Shown here: positions 1 to 5,557 of the stretch, one piece after another
Layout of the letters: each line of letters starts with the position of its first letter
How positions within the stretch are numbered: the stretch's first letter is position 1
NCBI GenBank assembly: GCA_001438005.1
Contig: LIBO01000047.1
Location: 1-6,997 of the forward strand
Reading direction: 5' to 3'
Length of the DNA stretch: 6,997 nt
DNA from: Verrucomicrobia subdivision 6 bacterium BACL9 MAG-120507-bin52
Lineage (GTDB): Bacteria > Verrucomicrobiota > Verrucomicrobiia > Methylacidiphilales > Verrucolacustridaceae
Position numbers and translations under genes: made by a program
Notes under the pieces: generated by a model
Told to the model about the DNA's origin: nothing
Databases searched by the model: none
Seen by the model: only the letters and a program-made list of their open reading frames with translations

Positions 1-2
1 AG

Positions 3-542
3 ATCGACCGAGATATTCTAGAAGAAAACTTCAATATGGTGGATACGGCTCGTAAATATCACCTTTCTTTGCCCGAGGTTCAGAAGGCGATTCAGATGTT
101 TGTCGAGCGACGGGCCATCCCCGTTCGGGAGGGTGCTCCGACCAAAGAGGTGAGTGGATTGAATGGTCGTAACGGTCATGGGCAAGAGTCTGCCCGCAGG
201 TTGCCGCCTCCCTTAGGGCCTTATCCGGTTTGCGGTTCTACGATCTCTCGCTTGGACTCCCGTCGTAGCGATGGGGGTGAGGTGGTTGAGGTGGGCGAAG
301 GATACGCCATGGTCTACTGGGCTAAGGCGGCCAAAAAAACCAAGGTCTCAATCTCTCGCCTCCGCGACGTTCGTCTCTTTAAGGTCAAATCTCCGGGCGG
401 GGCCGACGATGGCTCTGCTCCCAAGGCAAAAAAGAACGGGCACAGCTCTTCCAAAAGTAAGCGGAACGGACTGGTCTCGAAAGTGCGGGCGCGTTCGACT
501 GGTAAATCGGTCGTCCGGCTTGGTGCCAAAAAGCGTCGCTAA
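3..542 (+). CDS. Unrecognised basic protein, 5' end cut off by the window edge
   Basis: The reading frame is already open at base 3 and runs to TAA at 540-542. The codons before the first ATG (base 36) look like coding sequence (IDRDILEENFN), and no Shine-Dalgarno precedes that ATG, so the true start is probably outside the window. I do not recognise the family. Counting from the ATG, residues 4-23 (ARKYHLSLPEVQKAI region) could form a helix-turn-helix-like pair of helices. A short stretch around residues 80-110 (GEVVEVGEGYAMVYW) resembles a small beta-barrel. The last 40 or so residues are a Lys/Arg/Ser-rich tail ending AKKRR, which suggests nucleic-acid binding; this is inference only. The 3' end overlaps the proposed trmB start by 20 bases, so the two are probably co-transcribed. 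Confidence 0.72.
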   Translation: MDRDILEENFNMVDTARKYHLSLPEVQKAIQMFVERRAIPVREGAPTKEVSGLNGRNGHGQESARRLPPPLGPYPVCGSTISRLDSRRSDGGEVVEVGEGYAMVYWAKAAKKTKVSISRLRDVRLFKVKSPGGADDGSAPKAKKNGHSSSKSKRNGLVSKVRARSTGKSVVRLGAKKRR

Positions 543-1143
543 GCCTCATCTGGGGGAATCCCCGGATCCGTGGCTCTCTTCCCAAAGATTGTATCCACCC
601 TACGTGTGGTCAGATGTGTTCGGGCGCTCCGCTCCCGTTGAGGTGGATCTGGGAGCGGGAGACGGAGTCTACGCGGAAGTCCGCGCCAAACGGGATTTGG
701 ATCGCAATTTCGTTGCGGTGGAGCGGCTTTTGGGACGCGCGACTAAGATTGCCAAAAAAGCGGTTAGAAATCAGCTGACCAACCTTAAGGTCCTCCGGCT
801 CGAATCCGCCTACTTTATCAAAAATCTCTGTGCCGAGTCCTCGCTCGATGCGGTCACTGTCCGATATCCAGATCCTTGGCCGAAAAGGCGTCACCACGGC
901 AATCGGCTACTGCAAAAAGAGTTTTTGGAAGATGCGGCTCGGGCCGTCACGCCGGGCGGCTGCCTGAAGCTAACCACCGATGATCTCGAATATTTCGAGT
1001 GGGCTCAAAAAGAGGTAAAGAAGTGCGCCCCCTGGGTGGCCGACTCCTCTTGGACGGGTGCGGATGAGCCCACCAGTGAGTTTGAGGAGCTTTTTGCGAA
1101 GGAGGGCCGTCCCGTTTATCGCCAAGCTTGGCGGAGAGGTTGA
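523..1143 (+). CDS. trmB: tRNA (guanine-N7-)-methyltransferase TrmB
   Basis: TrmB transfers a methyl group from S-adenosylmethionine to N7 of G46 in the variable loop of tRNAs, in the cytoplasm. With the GTG start at 523 the protein is 206 residues, typical for the family. The SAM-binding motif I is at residues 40-48 (EVDLGAGDG, where most members have a form like EIGFGKG) and the acidic end of the next strand is Glu67. The family signature YPDPWPKRRHH is at 115-125, with the expected catalytic Asp117. The C-terminal block TSEFEELF...EGRPVYR matches the substrate-binding segment. The frame stays open upstream to an ATG at 271, but that extension overlaps the preceding gene out of frame and looks non-coding. 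GTG 523 lies in the last codons of that gene. TTG 520 and TTG 589 are alternatives, and none has a clear Shine-Dalgarno. The stop TGA abuts the stop of the convergent reductase gene. Confidence 0.95.
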   Translation: MPKSVAKPHLGESPDPWLSSQRLYPPYVWSDVFGRSAPVEVDLGAGDGVYAEVRAKRDLDRNFVAVERLLGRATKIAKKAVRNQLTNLKVLRLESAYFIKNLCAESSLDAVTVRYPDPWPKRRHHGNRLLQKEFLEDAARAVTPGGCLKLTTDDLEYFEWAQKEVKKCAPWVADSSWTGADEPTSEFEELFAKEGRPVYRQAWRRG

Positions 1144-2331
1144 TCAGGCCGACTTGCTCAAACGCTCCACCTTTTCGCCCTGAAGCCGATCCCTTGCCGC
1201 CAATAGGTGGGCGAGAGTTTCTTGGGGGTTGGGACAGCGAGCTAAAGCAGGGAGGATTTCTTCGGGGGTAAGATTTCCTATTGGTCGCCCCGGAAACCAG
1301 TGGCCGCCTTGACCGAGCAGGTTGTAGCGCATTCTGGCGTAGTCGACCAAGTCGTAGGCGCTGGCCAAATTGTGCAGACGTAATATCTCACGAAAGTTGG
1401 CCTCTTTCGGGCACTCCTTCCAGTTGGGAATACCTCGATCCCAGTTGGCCCGCCATTCAGCCGAGTGCGCTTCGGTCCAAAGAGTGGAGAGCCTTTTTTC
1501 GATTGGAGGTAGCAGGGTTGGGGCCTCGTCCAACCGGGCAAGCGTGCGGACGTGTTCATCGAAGTCTGTCGGCCGGGCGGCACCGATGGAAAGTGTATGG
1601 ACCCGCGGGTCACGCAGACAGAAGAGCGCATTAAATTCCATCGGGGTAAGAGGAGAGGTGGCTTGGGTCAGTTTGGCGGGGGGTTGATAGAGCATTCCGC
1701 CCTTGTCGTTCGGGCTAATAATAAAGACGCCCATATCGTTTTTCTTTGCCGCAGCGAGAGAGGGAGTGTGCTCTTGAAAAATGTAGTACCAGTGCAGGTT
1801 GACGTAATCAAACTTGCCGCTGGAGACAGCCTCCTCCACCAGTTCAGGGGAGCCATGGGTCGAGAAACCAACCCAACGGCACAGCCCCTGTTTTTGAAAT
1901 TGGCGGGCACGTTCCAAGCAACCTCCAGGGCGAAGGGACCATTCCAAAATCTCCCGCTGATTGATTCCATGCAAAGAGAAAAGATCCACGAAGGGTTGGT
2001 CGAGCCGTGATAAGGAGGTGCGGAATACCCTCTCAAACTCGTTCGGATCGGCCTGGGGAGAGACCTTGGTCTGTAAAATGATTTGTTCGCGTGGAAGGGT
2101 CTTTACGACAGGGGCAAGTTGCGCTTCCGACGTCCCATAGCCTCGGGCCGTTTCGAGGTGGACGATGCCCAGTTCGACCGCCCGATGGATGGTGGCCGAG
2201 AGATTGGCCTGATTTTCCGCCGGAATGGGTTTCGGCGGTTCCTCGTCCCACCGATGTTGAAAGCGCATGCCTCCACAGGTGAGAACAGGCATGGAGAGTT
2301 CGGTTCGGCCGAATCTACGGGTAGGGATCAT
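1144..2331 (-). CDS. Aldo/keto reductase family oxidoreductase
   Basis: This is a predicted NAD(P)H-dependent aldo/keto reductase of 395 residues; the substrate is unknown. The N-terminal 280 or so residues carry the TIM-barrel pattern: RRFGRTELSMPVLTCGGMRF at the start, HLETARGYGTSE (58-69), the QTKV lysine (Lys89) and the SLHG histidine (His121). These supply Tyr65, Lys89 and His121 of the catalytic tetrad, but the usual Asp is Glu60. The C-terminal 110 residues resemble the helical tail of the larger reductases in this group that carry a ferredoxin-like domain (ECPKEANFREILRLHNLASAYD, then ARMRYNLLGQGGHWFPG). No CxxC pair is present, so an iron-sulfur cluster is unlikely. The start ATG overlaps the apt stop as ATGA (2331-2328), and no usable Shine-Dalgarno is spaced for it, so translation probably depends on coupling to apt. 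Confidence 0.95.
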   Translation of the reverse strand: MIPTRRFGRTELSMPVLTCGGMRFQHRWDEEPPKPIPAENQANLSATIHRAVELGIVHLETARGYGTSEAQLAPVVKTLPREQIILQTKVSPQADPNEFERVFRTSLSRLDQPFVDLFSLHGINQREILEWSLRPGGCLERARQFQKQGLCRWVGFSTHGSPELVEEAVSSGKFDYVNLHWYYIFQEHTPSLAAAKKNDMGVFIISPNDKGGMLYQPPAKLTQATSPLTPMEFNALFCLRDPRVHTLSIGAARPTDFDEHVRTLARLDEAPTLLPPIEKRLSTLWTEAHSAEWRANWDRGIPNWKECPKEANFREILRLHNLASAYDLVDYARMRYNLLGQGGHWFPGRPIGNLTPEEILPALARCPNPQETLAHLLAARDRLQGEKVERLSKSA

Positions 2332-2864
2332 TCTCCAGCGAACTCGAGCAAGGTGTGAAAGGTGATTCCGATCTTTTCCAGACGCTTCCTTCCGCCCAAG
2401 TCAGGCAGATCGACGAGAAACGATCCCGCTTCCACGACCGCGCCCAAGGATCGGAGAAGCAGCACCGCCGCCTCGGCGGATCCTCCCGTTGCCACCAGGT
2501 CATCCACCAGGAGAACTTTTTGCCCCTTCTCGACGCAATCTTGATGAAGTTCGAGTGTACCCGAACCGTACTCCAAGGCGTACTCCCGCTGGATTGATTT
2601 GTAGGGCAATTTGCCCGGCTTGCGGACAGGAATGAATCCCGTCCCAAGAATCTGGGCGACAATCCCACCCAAGATAAATCCGCGTGCTTCAATCCCCGCC
2701 ACCAATTCGGGGGGATTTTTGGAAAAAGGTTTGGCCATACGTTCGCCGGCAGTGCGTAGGGCTTGAGCGTGGCCTAGCAGTGGGGTGATATCGCGAAACA
2801 TGATCCCTTTTTTTGGGTAGTCCGGCACGGTGCGAATATGAGCCAGGAGAGGGTCGGTCGTCAC
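2328..2864 (-). CDS. apt: Adenine phosphoribosyltransferase
   Basis: Apt makes AMP and pyrophosphate from adenine and PRPP, in cytosolic purine salvage. The sequence shows DYPKKGIMFRDITPLL near the N-terminus, GIEARGFILGG in the middle, the RKPGKLP flexible loop, and the PRPP-binding motif VLLVDDLVATGGSA, all diagnostic of the family. The frame is open far upstream (to 3038), but that extension would run through the divergent STAS gene and is not Apt-like. A GTG at 2864 gives 178 residues (MTTDPLLAHIRTVPDYP), the normal family size. A TTG at 2876 would give 182 and cannot be excluded, because neither has a strong Shine-Dalgarno. It is the first gene of a two-gene unit with the aldo/keto reductase, which starts within its stop codon. 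Confidence 0.96.
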   Translation of the reverse strand: MTTDPLLAHIRTVPDYPKKGIMFRDITPLLGHAQALRTAGERMAKPFSKNPPELVAGIEARGFILGGIVAQILGTGFIPVRKPGKLPYKSIQREYALEYGSGTLELHQDCVEKGQKVLLVDDLVATGGSAEAAVLLLRSLGAVVEAGSFLVDLPDLGGRKRLEKIGITFHTLLEFAGE

Positions 2865-2921
2865 AGTTCTGTACAATCGCTCGAAGATAGAGAGTGGCAA
2901 GAATTCAGCGTGGTTTGGCTC

Positions 2922-2950
2922 TCGACACCTTGGGAGGATTTGGGGATATT
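2922..2950 (+). promoter_or_regulatory. Putative promoter of the single-STAS gene
   Basis: A -35-like TCGACA (2922-2927, five of six consensus bases) is followed after 17 bases by GATATT (2945-2950, four of six). Only 6 bases (2951-2956) separate the -10 from the ATG, so transcription would begin at or beside the start codon. It lies in the 92-base gap between divergent apt and the STAS gene. A weak GGGGA at 2942-2946 would be the only Shine-Dalgarno candidate if transcription starts further upstream. Confidence 0.45.
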
Positions 2951-2956
2951 TGGCCC

Positions 2957-3289
2957 ATGAGCGTACAAATTCATACAGCGAAAGAGAGCAACGGAACAGT
3001 GGTGCAACTTCAGGGTAAGGTGGATGCGACCAGCGCACCCTCCGTGGAGCAAGCCTTGGTGGGGGTGATTGATCAAGGGGAGAAGCGATTGGTGTTGGAT
3101 TGTGCCGGCTTAGATTTTATTAGTAGTGCAGGTCTGCGCTCCCTTCTTCTGGCCGTAAAGAAGATGAAAGCCGCCGGTGGGGCCATCTCCCTGGCTGCAC
3201 TTCAACCGAACGTGAAAGAGGTGTTCGACATCAGCGGTTTCTCCGCTCTCTTTACCATTCACGGCTCAAAAGCGGACGCCCTGAAATAG
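2957..3289 (+). CDS. Single-domain STAS protein, anti-sigma factor antagonist (RsbV/SpoIIAA-like)
   Basis: This 110-residue protein is one STAS domain. Family members bind and inhibit a partner kinase/anti-sigma factor when unphosphorylated and let go when a conserved Ser is phosphorylated. The N-terminal strand and turn VVQLQGKVDATSAPSVEQAL (15-34) is typical. The phosphorylation loop LDFISSAGLRSLL (52-64) places the acceptor at Ser57, with Ser56 where Bacillus homologues have Asp. The C-terminal LAALQPNVKEVFDISGFSALFTI is also classic. I chose ATG 2957 because the upstream in-frame ATG at 2894 adds residues unlike a STAS domain and would cover the divergent promoter region. It faces the convergent kinase/double-STAS pair, and a natural guess is that it is a substrate of that kinase. 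No sigma factor or PP2C phosphatase is adjacent. Confidence 0.95.
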   Translation: MSVQIHTAKESNGTVVQLQGKVDATSAPSVEQALVGVIDQGEKRLVLDCAGLDFISSAGLRSLLLAVKKMKAAGGAISLAALQPNVKEVFDISGFSALFTIHGSKADALK

Positions 3290-3293
3290 CATA

Positions 3294-3312
3294 CTCTCCG
3301 CGCAGCGGAGGG
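3294..3312. terminator. Short hairpin between convergent STAS and kinase genes
   Basis: CTCCGC (3296-3301) and GCGGAG (3305-3310) form a perfect 6-bp stem around a 3-base loop, extended by a T·G wobble and a C-G pair to 3294/3312. It fills the 25 bases between the two convergent stops (3289 and 3317). There is no T-run on either side, so it may be a bidirectional 3'-end stabiliser rather than a strong intrinsic terminator. Confidence 0.35.
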
Positions 3313-3314
3313 GG

Positions 3315-3752
3315 CTAAGCGGTGGGGGCAGGGGTACTTTTGGCTTTGCGAAGGAGCAGGATATTCCGATCTCCCTCACGACGATACTCAGCCAGGTCGA
3401 CCATATTTTTCACCAGATGAATGCCTAAGCCTCCCAGTTGCCGTTCCTCAATCGGAGTCTCGATATCGGGCTCCGCTGTCTCCAGGGGGTTGAACTCTTT
3501 GCCACGATCTTCAAACTCCATTTCGATCACTCCCAAGTTGTAGCGAAAGGTAATGTGGATGGGGTGCACGCCCTGTTCGTCAAAGCCGTACTTGATGATG
3601 TTGGTCAGAATTTCCTCAATGGAGACGAGCAGGTGATACCGAAGCCGACCCCCGATGTCGTGCTGCGTGGCAAAACTTTCGAAAATCGAATTCACCCGAA
3701 GCAGGTCTTCGATTCGATTCTTAACGGTGACTTTGACTTCGGCTGGCTTCAT
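3315..3752 (-). CDS. RsbW-like serine kinase / anti-sigma factor (HATPase_c_2)
   Basis: This 145-residue protein is a lone GHKL ATPase domain, the size of RsbW/SpoIIAB-type serine kinases that phosphorylate STAS antagonists and sequester a sigma factor or other target. The N box is at 46-57 (EEILTNIIKYGF, with Glu47 and Asn51). The G1 box is EFEDRGKEFNP with Asp82 and Gly84. The glycine-rich ATP lid is LGGLGIHLVKNMVD (106-119). The start ATG shares ATGA with the stop of the double-STAS gene (3752-3749). The sequence just upstream of this ATG is pyrimidine-rich on the coding strand and has no Shine-Dalgarno, so expression should be coupled to that gene. The pair therefore likely makes an interacting antagonist and kinase in a fixed ratio. 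The true output target is not encoded here. Confidence 0.93.
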   Translation of the reverse strand: MKPAEVKVTVKNRIEDLLRVNSIFESFATQHDIGGRLRYHLLVSIEEILTNIIKYGFDEQGVHPIHITFRYNLGVIEMEFEDRGKEFNPLETAEPDIETPIEERQLGGLGIHLVKNMVDLAEYRREGDRNILLLRKAKSTPAPTA

Positions 3753-4363
3753 ACCGAGGAAAGAATGAGGGATTGGAGTCCGGCGATGCGGAAAATCTGG
3801 GCAGTTTCCGGCGCGACTTTCTCGAGCCCGAAATTAAATCCGTGCGCCTTGACTGTCTTGGACGCATCGATGCACAGGTGGACAAAGGCGGAGGCGACAT
3901 AGGGCACGGCTGCCACTTCAAATCGAACCGGCCCACGGTGTTTGGAGAGAATCTGGCGGACCTCGGAGCGGATTTCTCCGACACGTACCGCATCCATCCG
4001 GCCTTGGAGGAAGATCCGCAGGGCTCCGTCCTTCAGTTCATGAGTAAACGCGGGGCCGGTACCACCGTCCATCAGGTGATCCATTCCCGTCAGAGCAAAA
4101 ACGCGCTGGATTTCGGCCGGGCAGCGTGAGATGCGGAAGAGGCCATTGCGCCGTTGGAGTTCGCGGGCGGCCTCAAAGATGAGTCGAAGAACAGCGGAGC
4201 CAATATAGGTAACATCTTTGAAGTCGCAGGTAAGGTTGGTCGGTTGGCGATCGAGTTCGGCCCGAATGGGTAGTTTGAGCTCTTGGCTCGCTAAGGTATC
4301 CAGCCGGCCGGCGAAAGATAGGGTAACCCCGGAACCGTCTCGGTGGGGGGTCATAAAGCTCAT
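3749..4363 (-). CDS. Tandem double-STAS domain protein
   Basis: The 204-residue protein consists of two STAS domains in a row. Domain 1 covers about 8-100, with GVTLSFAGRLDTLASQEL, the loop VTYIGSAVLRLI (51-62) and AEIQRVFALTGMDHLM. Domain 2 covers about 110-202, with ALRIFLQGRMDAVRVGEI, the loop VPYVASAFVHLC (153-164) and ETAQIFRIAGLQSLI. By alignment with RsbV-type loops, the acceptor serines are Ser56 and Ser158; both are kept although the surrounding residues differ. Most antagonists have one STAS domain, so the duplication is unusual. It may be a two-site switch, or one domain may be a structural decoy. The next gene is the overlapping kinase. The ATG at 4363 is favoured over the ATG three codons later because a CATAAT hexamer lies exactly 6 bases upstream. 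Confidence 0.9.
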   Translation of the reverse strand: MSFMTPHRDGSGVTLSFAGRLDTLASQELKLPIRAELDRQPTNLTCDFKDVTYIGSAVLRLIFEAARELQRRNGLFRISRCPAEIQRVFALTGMDHLMDGGTGPAFTHELKDGALRIFLQGRMDAVRVGEIRSEVRQILSKHRGPVRFEVAAVPYVASAFVHLCIDASKTVKAHGFNFGLEKVAPETAQIFRIAGLQSLILSSV

Positions 4364-4369
4364 CGCGTA

Positions 4370-4398
4370 ATTATGAGCAGAGGCGAGGGGAGGAGCAA
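4370..4398 (-). promoter_or_regulatory. Putative promoter of the double-STAS/kinase unit
   Basis: Read on the minus strand, TTGCTC (4398-4393) is followed after 17 bases by CATAAT (4375-4370), then 6 bases, then the ATG at 4363. The -10 matches consensus at five of six positions. The expected transcription start falls on or next to the start codon, and no Shine-Dalgarno is present. Confidence 0.5.
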
Positions 4399-4434
4399 CC
4401 CCAGCTTTCGGGGCGGGTAAAAAGTGGGGGAGGG

Positions 4435-4893
4435 TTAAACTCGGGAAGCGTCGAGCAGCTTTTTATTCATCTCGCGGAGGCGACGACTCAGAATGGTGCC
4501 GAGGCCGACGAGGAACATTCCGCTGAGCTGGTGATTGTTGTTCATCAGAAGTTCGAGTTGAGGCCAAGAGATTCCCCAGACAAGAGATGAGGTGGTGGGA
4601 AAGATACTGGCGGAGGTGAGACCTGGGTCGAAAATTGAAATTTCGCCGAAGGTATCGCCCGGAACAAGTTTCGCTAGCTCCAGCTCCGAGCTTTGGCCTT
4701 GGCGACGAACGGAAAGTTCACCCGACACGAGAATGTACATTTTGCCAAGTTGGGCACCTTCATCGATCAGATTTTCGGGTGGTTCGACCGCGACAAACTC
4801 GCCATAGCCGGCCAAAGCGGAGCGAGCCTCCTCGGTAAAATGCTCGGTGATTCCGCTGGCGGGAAGAGTGGCGTGGGCGAGAGGATCAGACAT
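4435..4893 (-). CDS. Stand-alone cyclic-nucleotide-binding (CRP-type cNMP) domain protein
   Basis: This 152-residue protein is essentially one CRP-like beta-barrel with no DNA-binding domain. Visible blocks are ENLIDEGAQLGKMYILVSGELSV (40-62), LVPGDTFGEISIF (76-88) and the C-terminal helix LVGLGTILSRRLREMNKKLL. The phosphate-binding cassette is at 82-97: Gly83-Glu84 are present, but the Arg that normally contacts the cyclic phosphate (Arg82 in E. coli CRP) aligns with Thr93 in LTSAS. It may therefore bind another ligand or act as a protein-protein module. It lies upstream of the double-STAS/kinase pair on the same strand with a 71-base gap, so it may feed that circuit. The start at 4893 has no Shine-Dalgarno but lies just downstream of a good promoter. 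Confidence 0.92.
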   Translation of the reverse strand: MSDPLAHATLPASGITEHFTEEARSALAGYGEFVAVEPPENLIDEGAQLGKMYILVSGELSVRRQGQSSELELAKLVPGDTFGEISIFDPGLTSASIFPTTSSLVWGISWPQLELLMNNNHQLSGMFLVGLGTILSRRLREMNKKLLDASRV

Positions 4894-4902
4894 GAAGCAA
4901 GA

Positions 4903-4930
4903 ATTATGCTTGGAATCGCTTTGCGGTCAA
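4903..4930 (-). promoter_or_regulatory. Putative promoter of the cNMP-domain gene
   Basis: On the minus strand, TTGACC (4930-4925) is followed after 16 bases by CATAAT (4908-4903). The -10 ends 9 bases before the ATG at 4893, leaving room for a leader of only a few bases. Both hexamers match consensus at four or five of six positions. It sits just downstream of the 4952 stop of the upstream gene, which separates the two transcription units. Confidence 0.55.
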
Positions 4931-4951
4931 TCGGAAGGGCAGGAGGCTCTT

Positions 4952-5479
4952 CTATTTGGGAGCTGCCGGATTGGCCGTGGGAATAAGCTTAGCGCGCTCT
5001 TTTTCAAAATTTGCGGGCTGAGTGAGCGGCCGAGGTCCGTTCAAATCCGCTTTGCGCATATGGGTAGGGAGAGTGGAAGGGGCAGGATCGACATTAGCCG
5101 TCCAGGTGGTGCGGCGGACCGATTGCGGTTTAACCGAGCCATCGGCGTTCAACTGGAACTGCATGAACGTATCTTGGCCGATGCGGGTGGCCTGGCGGCG
5201 ATCGAATCCATCAATCTCCCAAGAGCCTTTCTGAAAAGGATCTGAGCTGGCCTCTTTCTTCCAAATGGTGCCGTAGGTGTCCTTCCGCCACTCGTTGCCG
5301 TCGCTGTCATATTTCCAGAAGGTGGACTCCTTTGGGGCACAGTAGCGGTAGAGGTTGCGACCGACCTGCCTTGGGATGACTGTGGTGCGGGGATCGTCTT
5401 CGCGAAGGAGTTCTCCTGCGCAAAGGAGAGAGGGCAAGAGGAGAAGGGCCACAGCAGAGCGGGCGCCGGAGAAGGCCAT
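4952..5479 (-). CDS. Small exported protein of unknown function with Trp-centred repeats
   Basis: I do not recognise this 175-residue protein. Residues 1-22 look like a Sec signal peptide: a short N-region with Arg7, then AVALLLLPSLL, then CAGE. Cleavage after Ala21 or Gly22 is plausible. The Cys20 context (SLLC) is a poor lipobox, so a lipoprotein is less likely. The mature part begins with an acidic stretch, has one Cys (47), and carries three 9-residue units around Trp55, Trp64 and Trp73 (FWKYDSDGN, EWRKDTYGT, IWKKEASSD). It then has a WEIDGFDRR segment and ends in a Pro/Ala-rich tail, possibly an extended periplasmic or surface linker. The ATG at 5479 is 6 bases from a TAAAAT hexamer and has no Shine-Dalgarno. 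It is transcribed divergently from the tRNA. Confidence 0.8.
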   Translation of the reverse strand: MAFSGARSAVALLLLPSLLCAGELLREDDPRTTVIPRQVGRNLYRYCAPKESTFWKYDSDGNEWRKDTYGTIWKKEASSDPFQKGSWEIDGFDRRQATRIGQDTFMQFQLNADGSVKPQSVRRTTWTANVDPAPSTLPTHMRKADLNGPRPLTQPANFEKERAKLIPTANPAAPK

Positions 5480-5485
5480 AGGGTG

Positions 5486-5513
5486 ATTTTATGTGGGAAG
5501 GAGGCGGAAGCAA
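5486..5513 (-). promoter_or_regulatory. Putative promoter of the exported-protein gene
   Basis: On the minus strand, TTGCTT (5513-5508), 16 bases, TAAAAT (5491-5486, five of six consensus), then 6 bases (CACCCT) to the ATG at 5479. The predicted transcript would begin at the start codon. Confidence 0.5.
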
Positions 5514-5522
5514 TCGGGAAGC

Positions 5523-5550
5523 TTGAGGAGGGGCGGGGAGTGCGTAGGAT
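5523..5550 (+). promoter_or_regulatory. Putative promoter of tRNA-Ser
   Basis: TTGAGG (5523-5528), 16 bases, TAGGAT (5545-5550), each matching consensus at four of six positions. An A-tract (5551-5556) follows. The mature tRNA begins at 5558, so the 5' leader would be about one base or none. Confidence 0.4.
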
Positions 5551-5557
5551 AAAAAAC

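Noticed and set aside
271..522. Upstream extension of the trmB frame to ATG 271
   Set aside because: The extra 84 residues are low-complexity Arg/Ser/Leu out of frame with the preceding gene and match no TrmB N-terminus.
1281..2010. Several plus-strand reading frames across the aldo/keto reductase gene
   Set aside because: They are shadows of a GC-rich gene with clear family motifs on the other strand, with no start signals or recognisable domains.
2865..3038. Upstream extension of the apt frame
   Set aside because: It would overlap the divergent STAS gene and its promoter and would make the protein far longer than the family.
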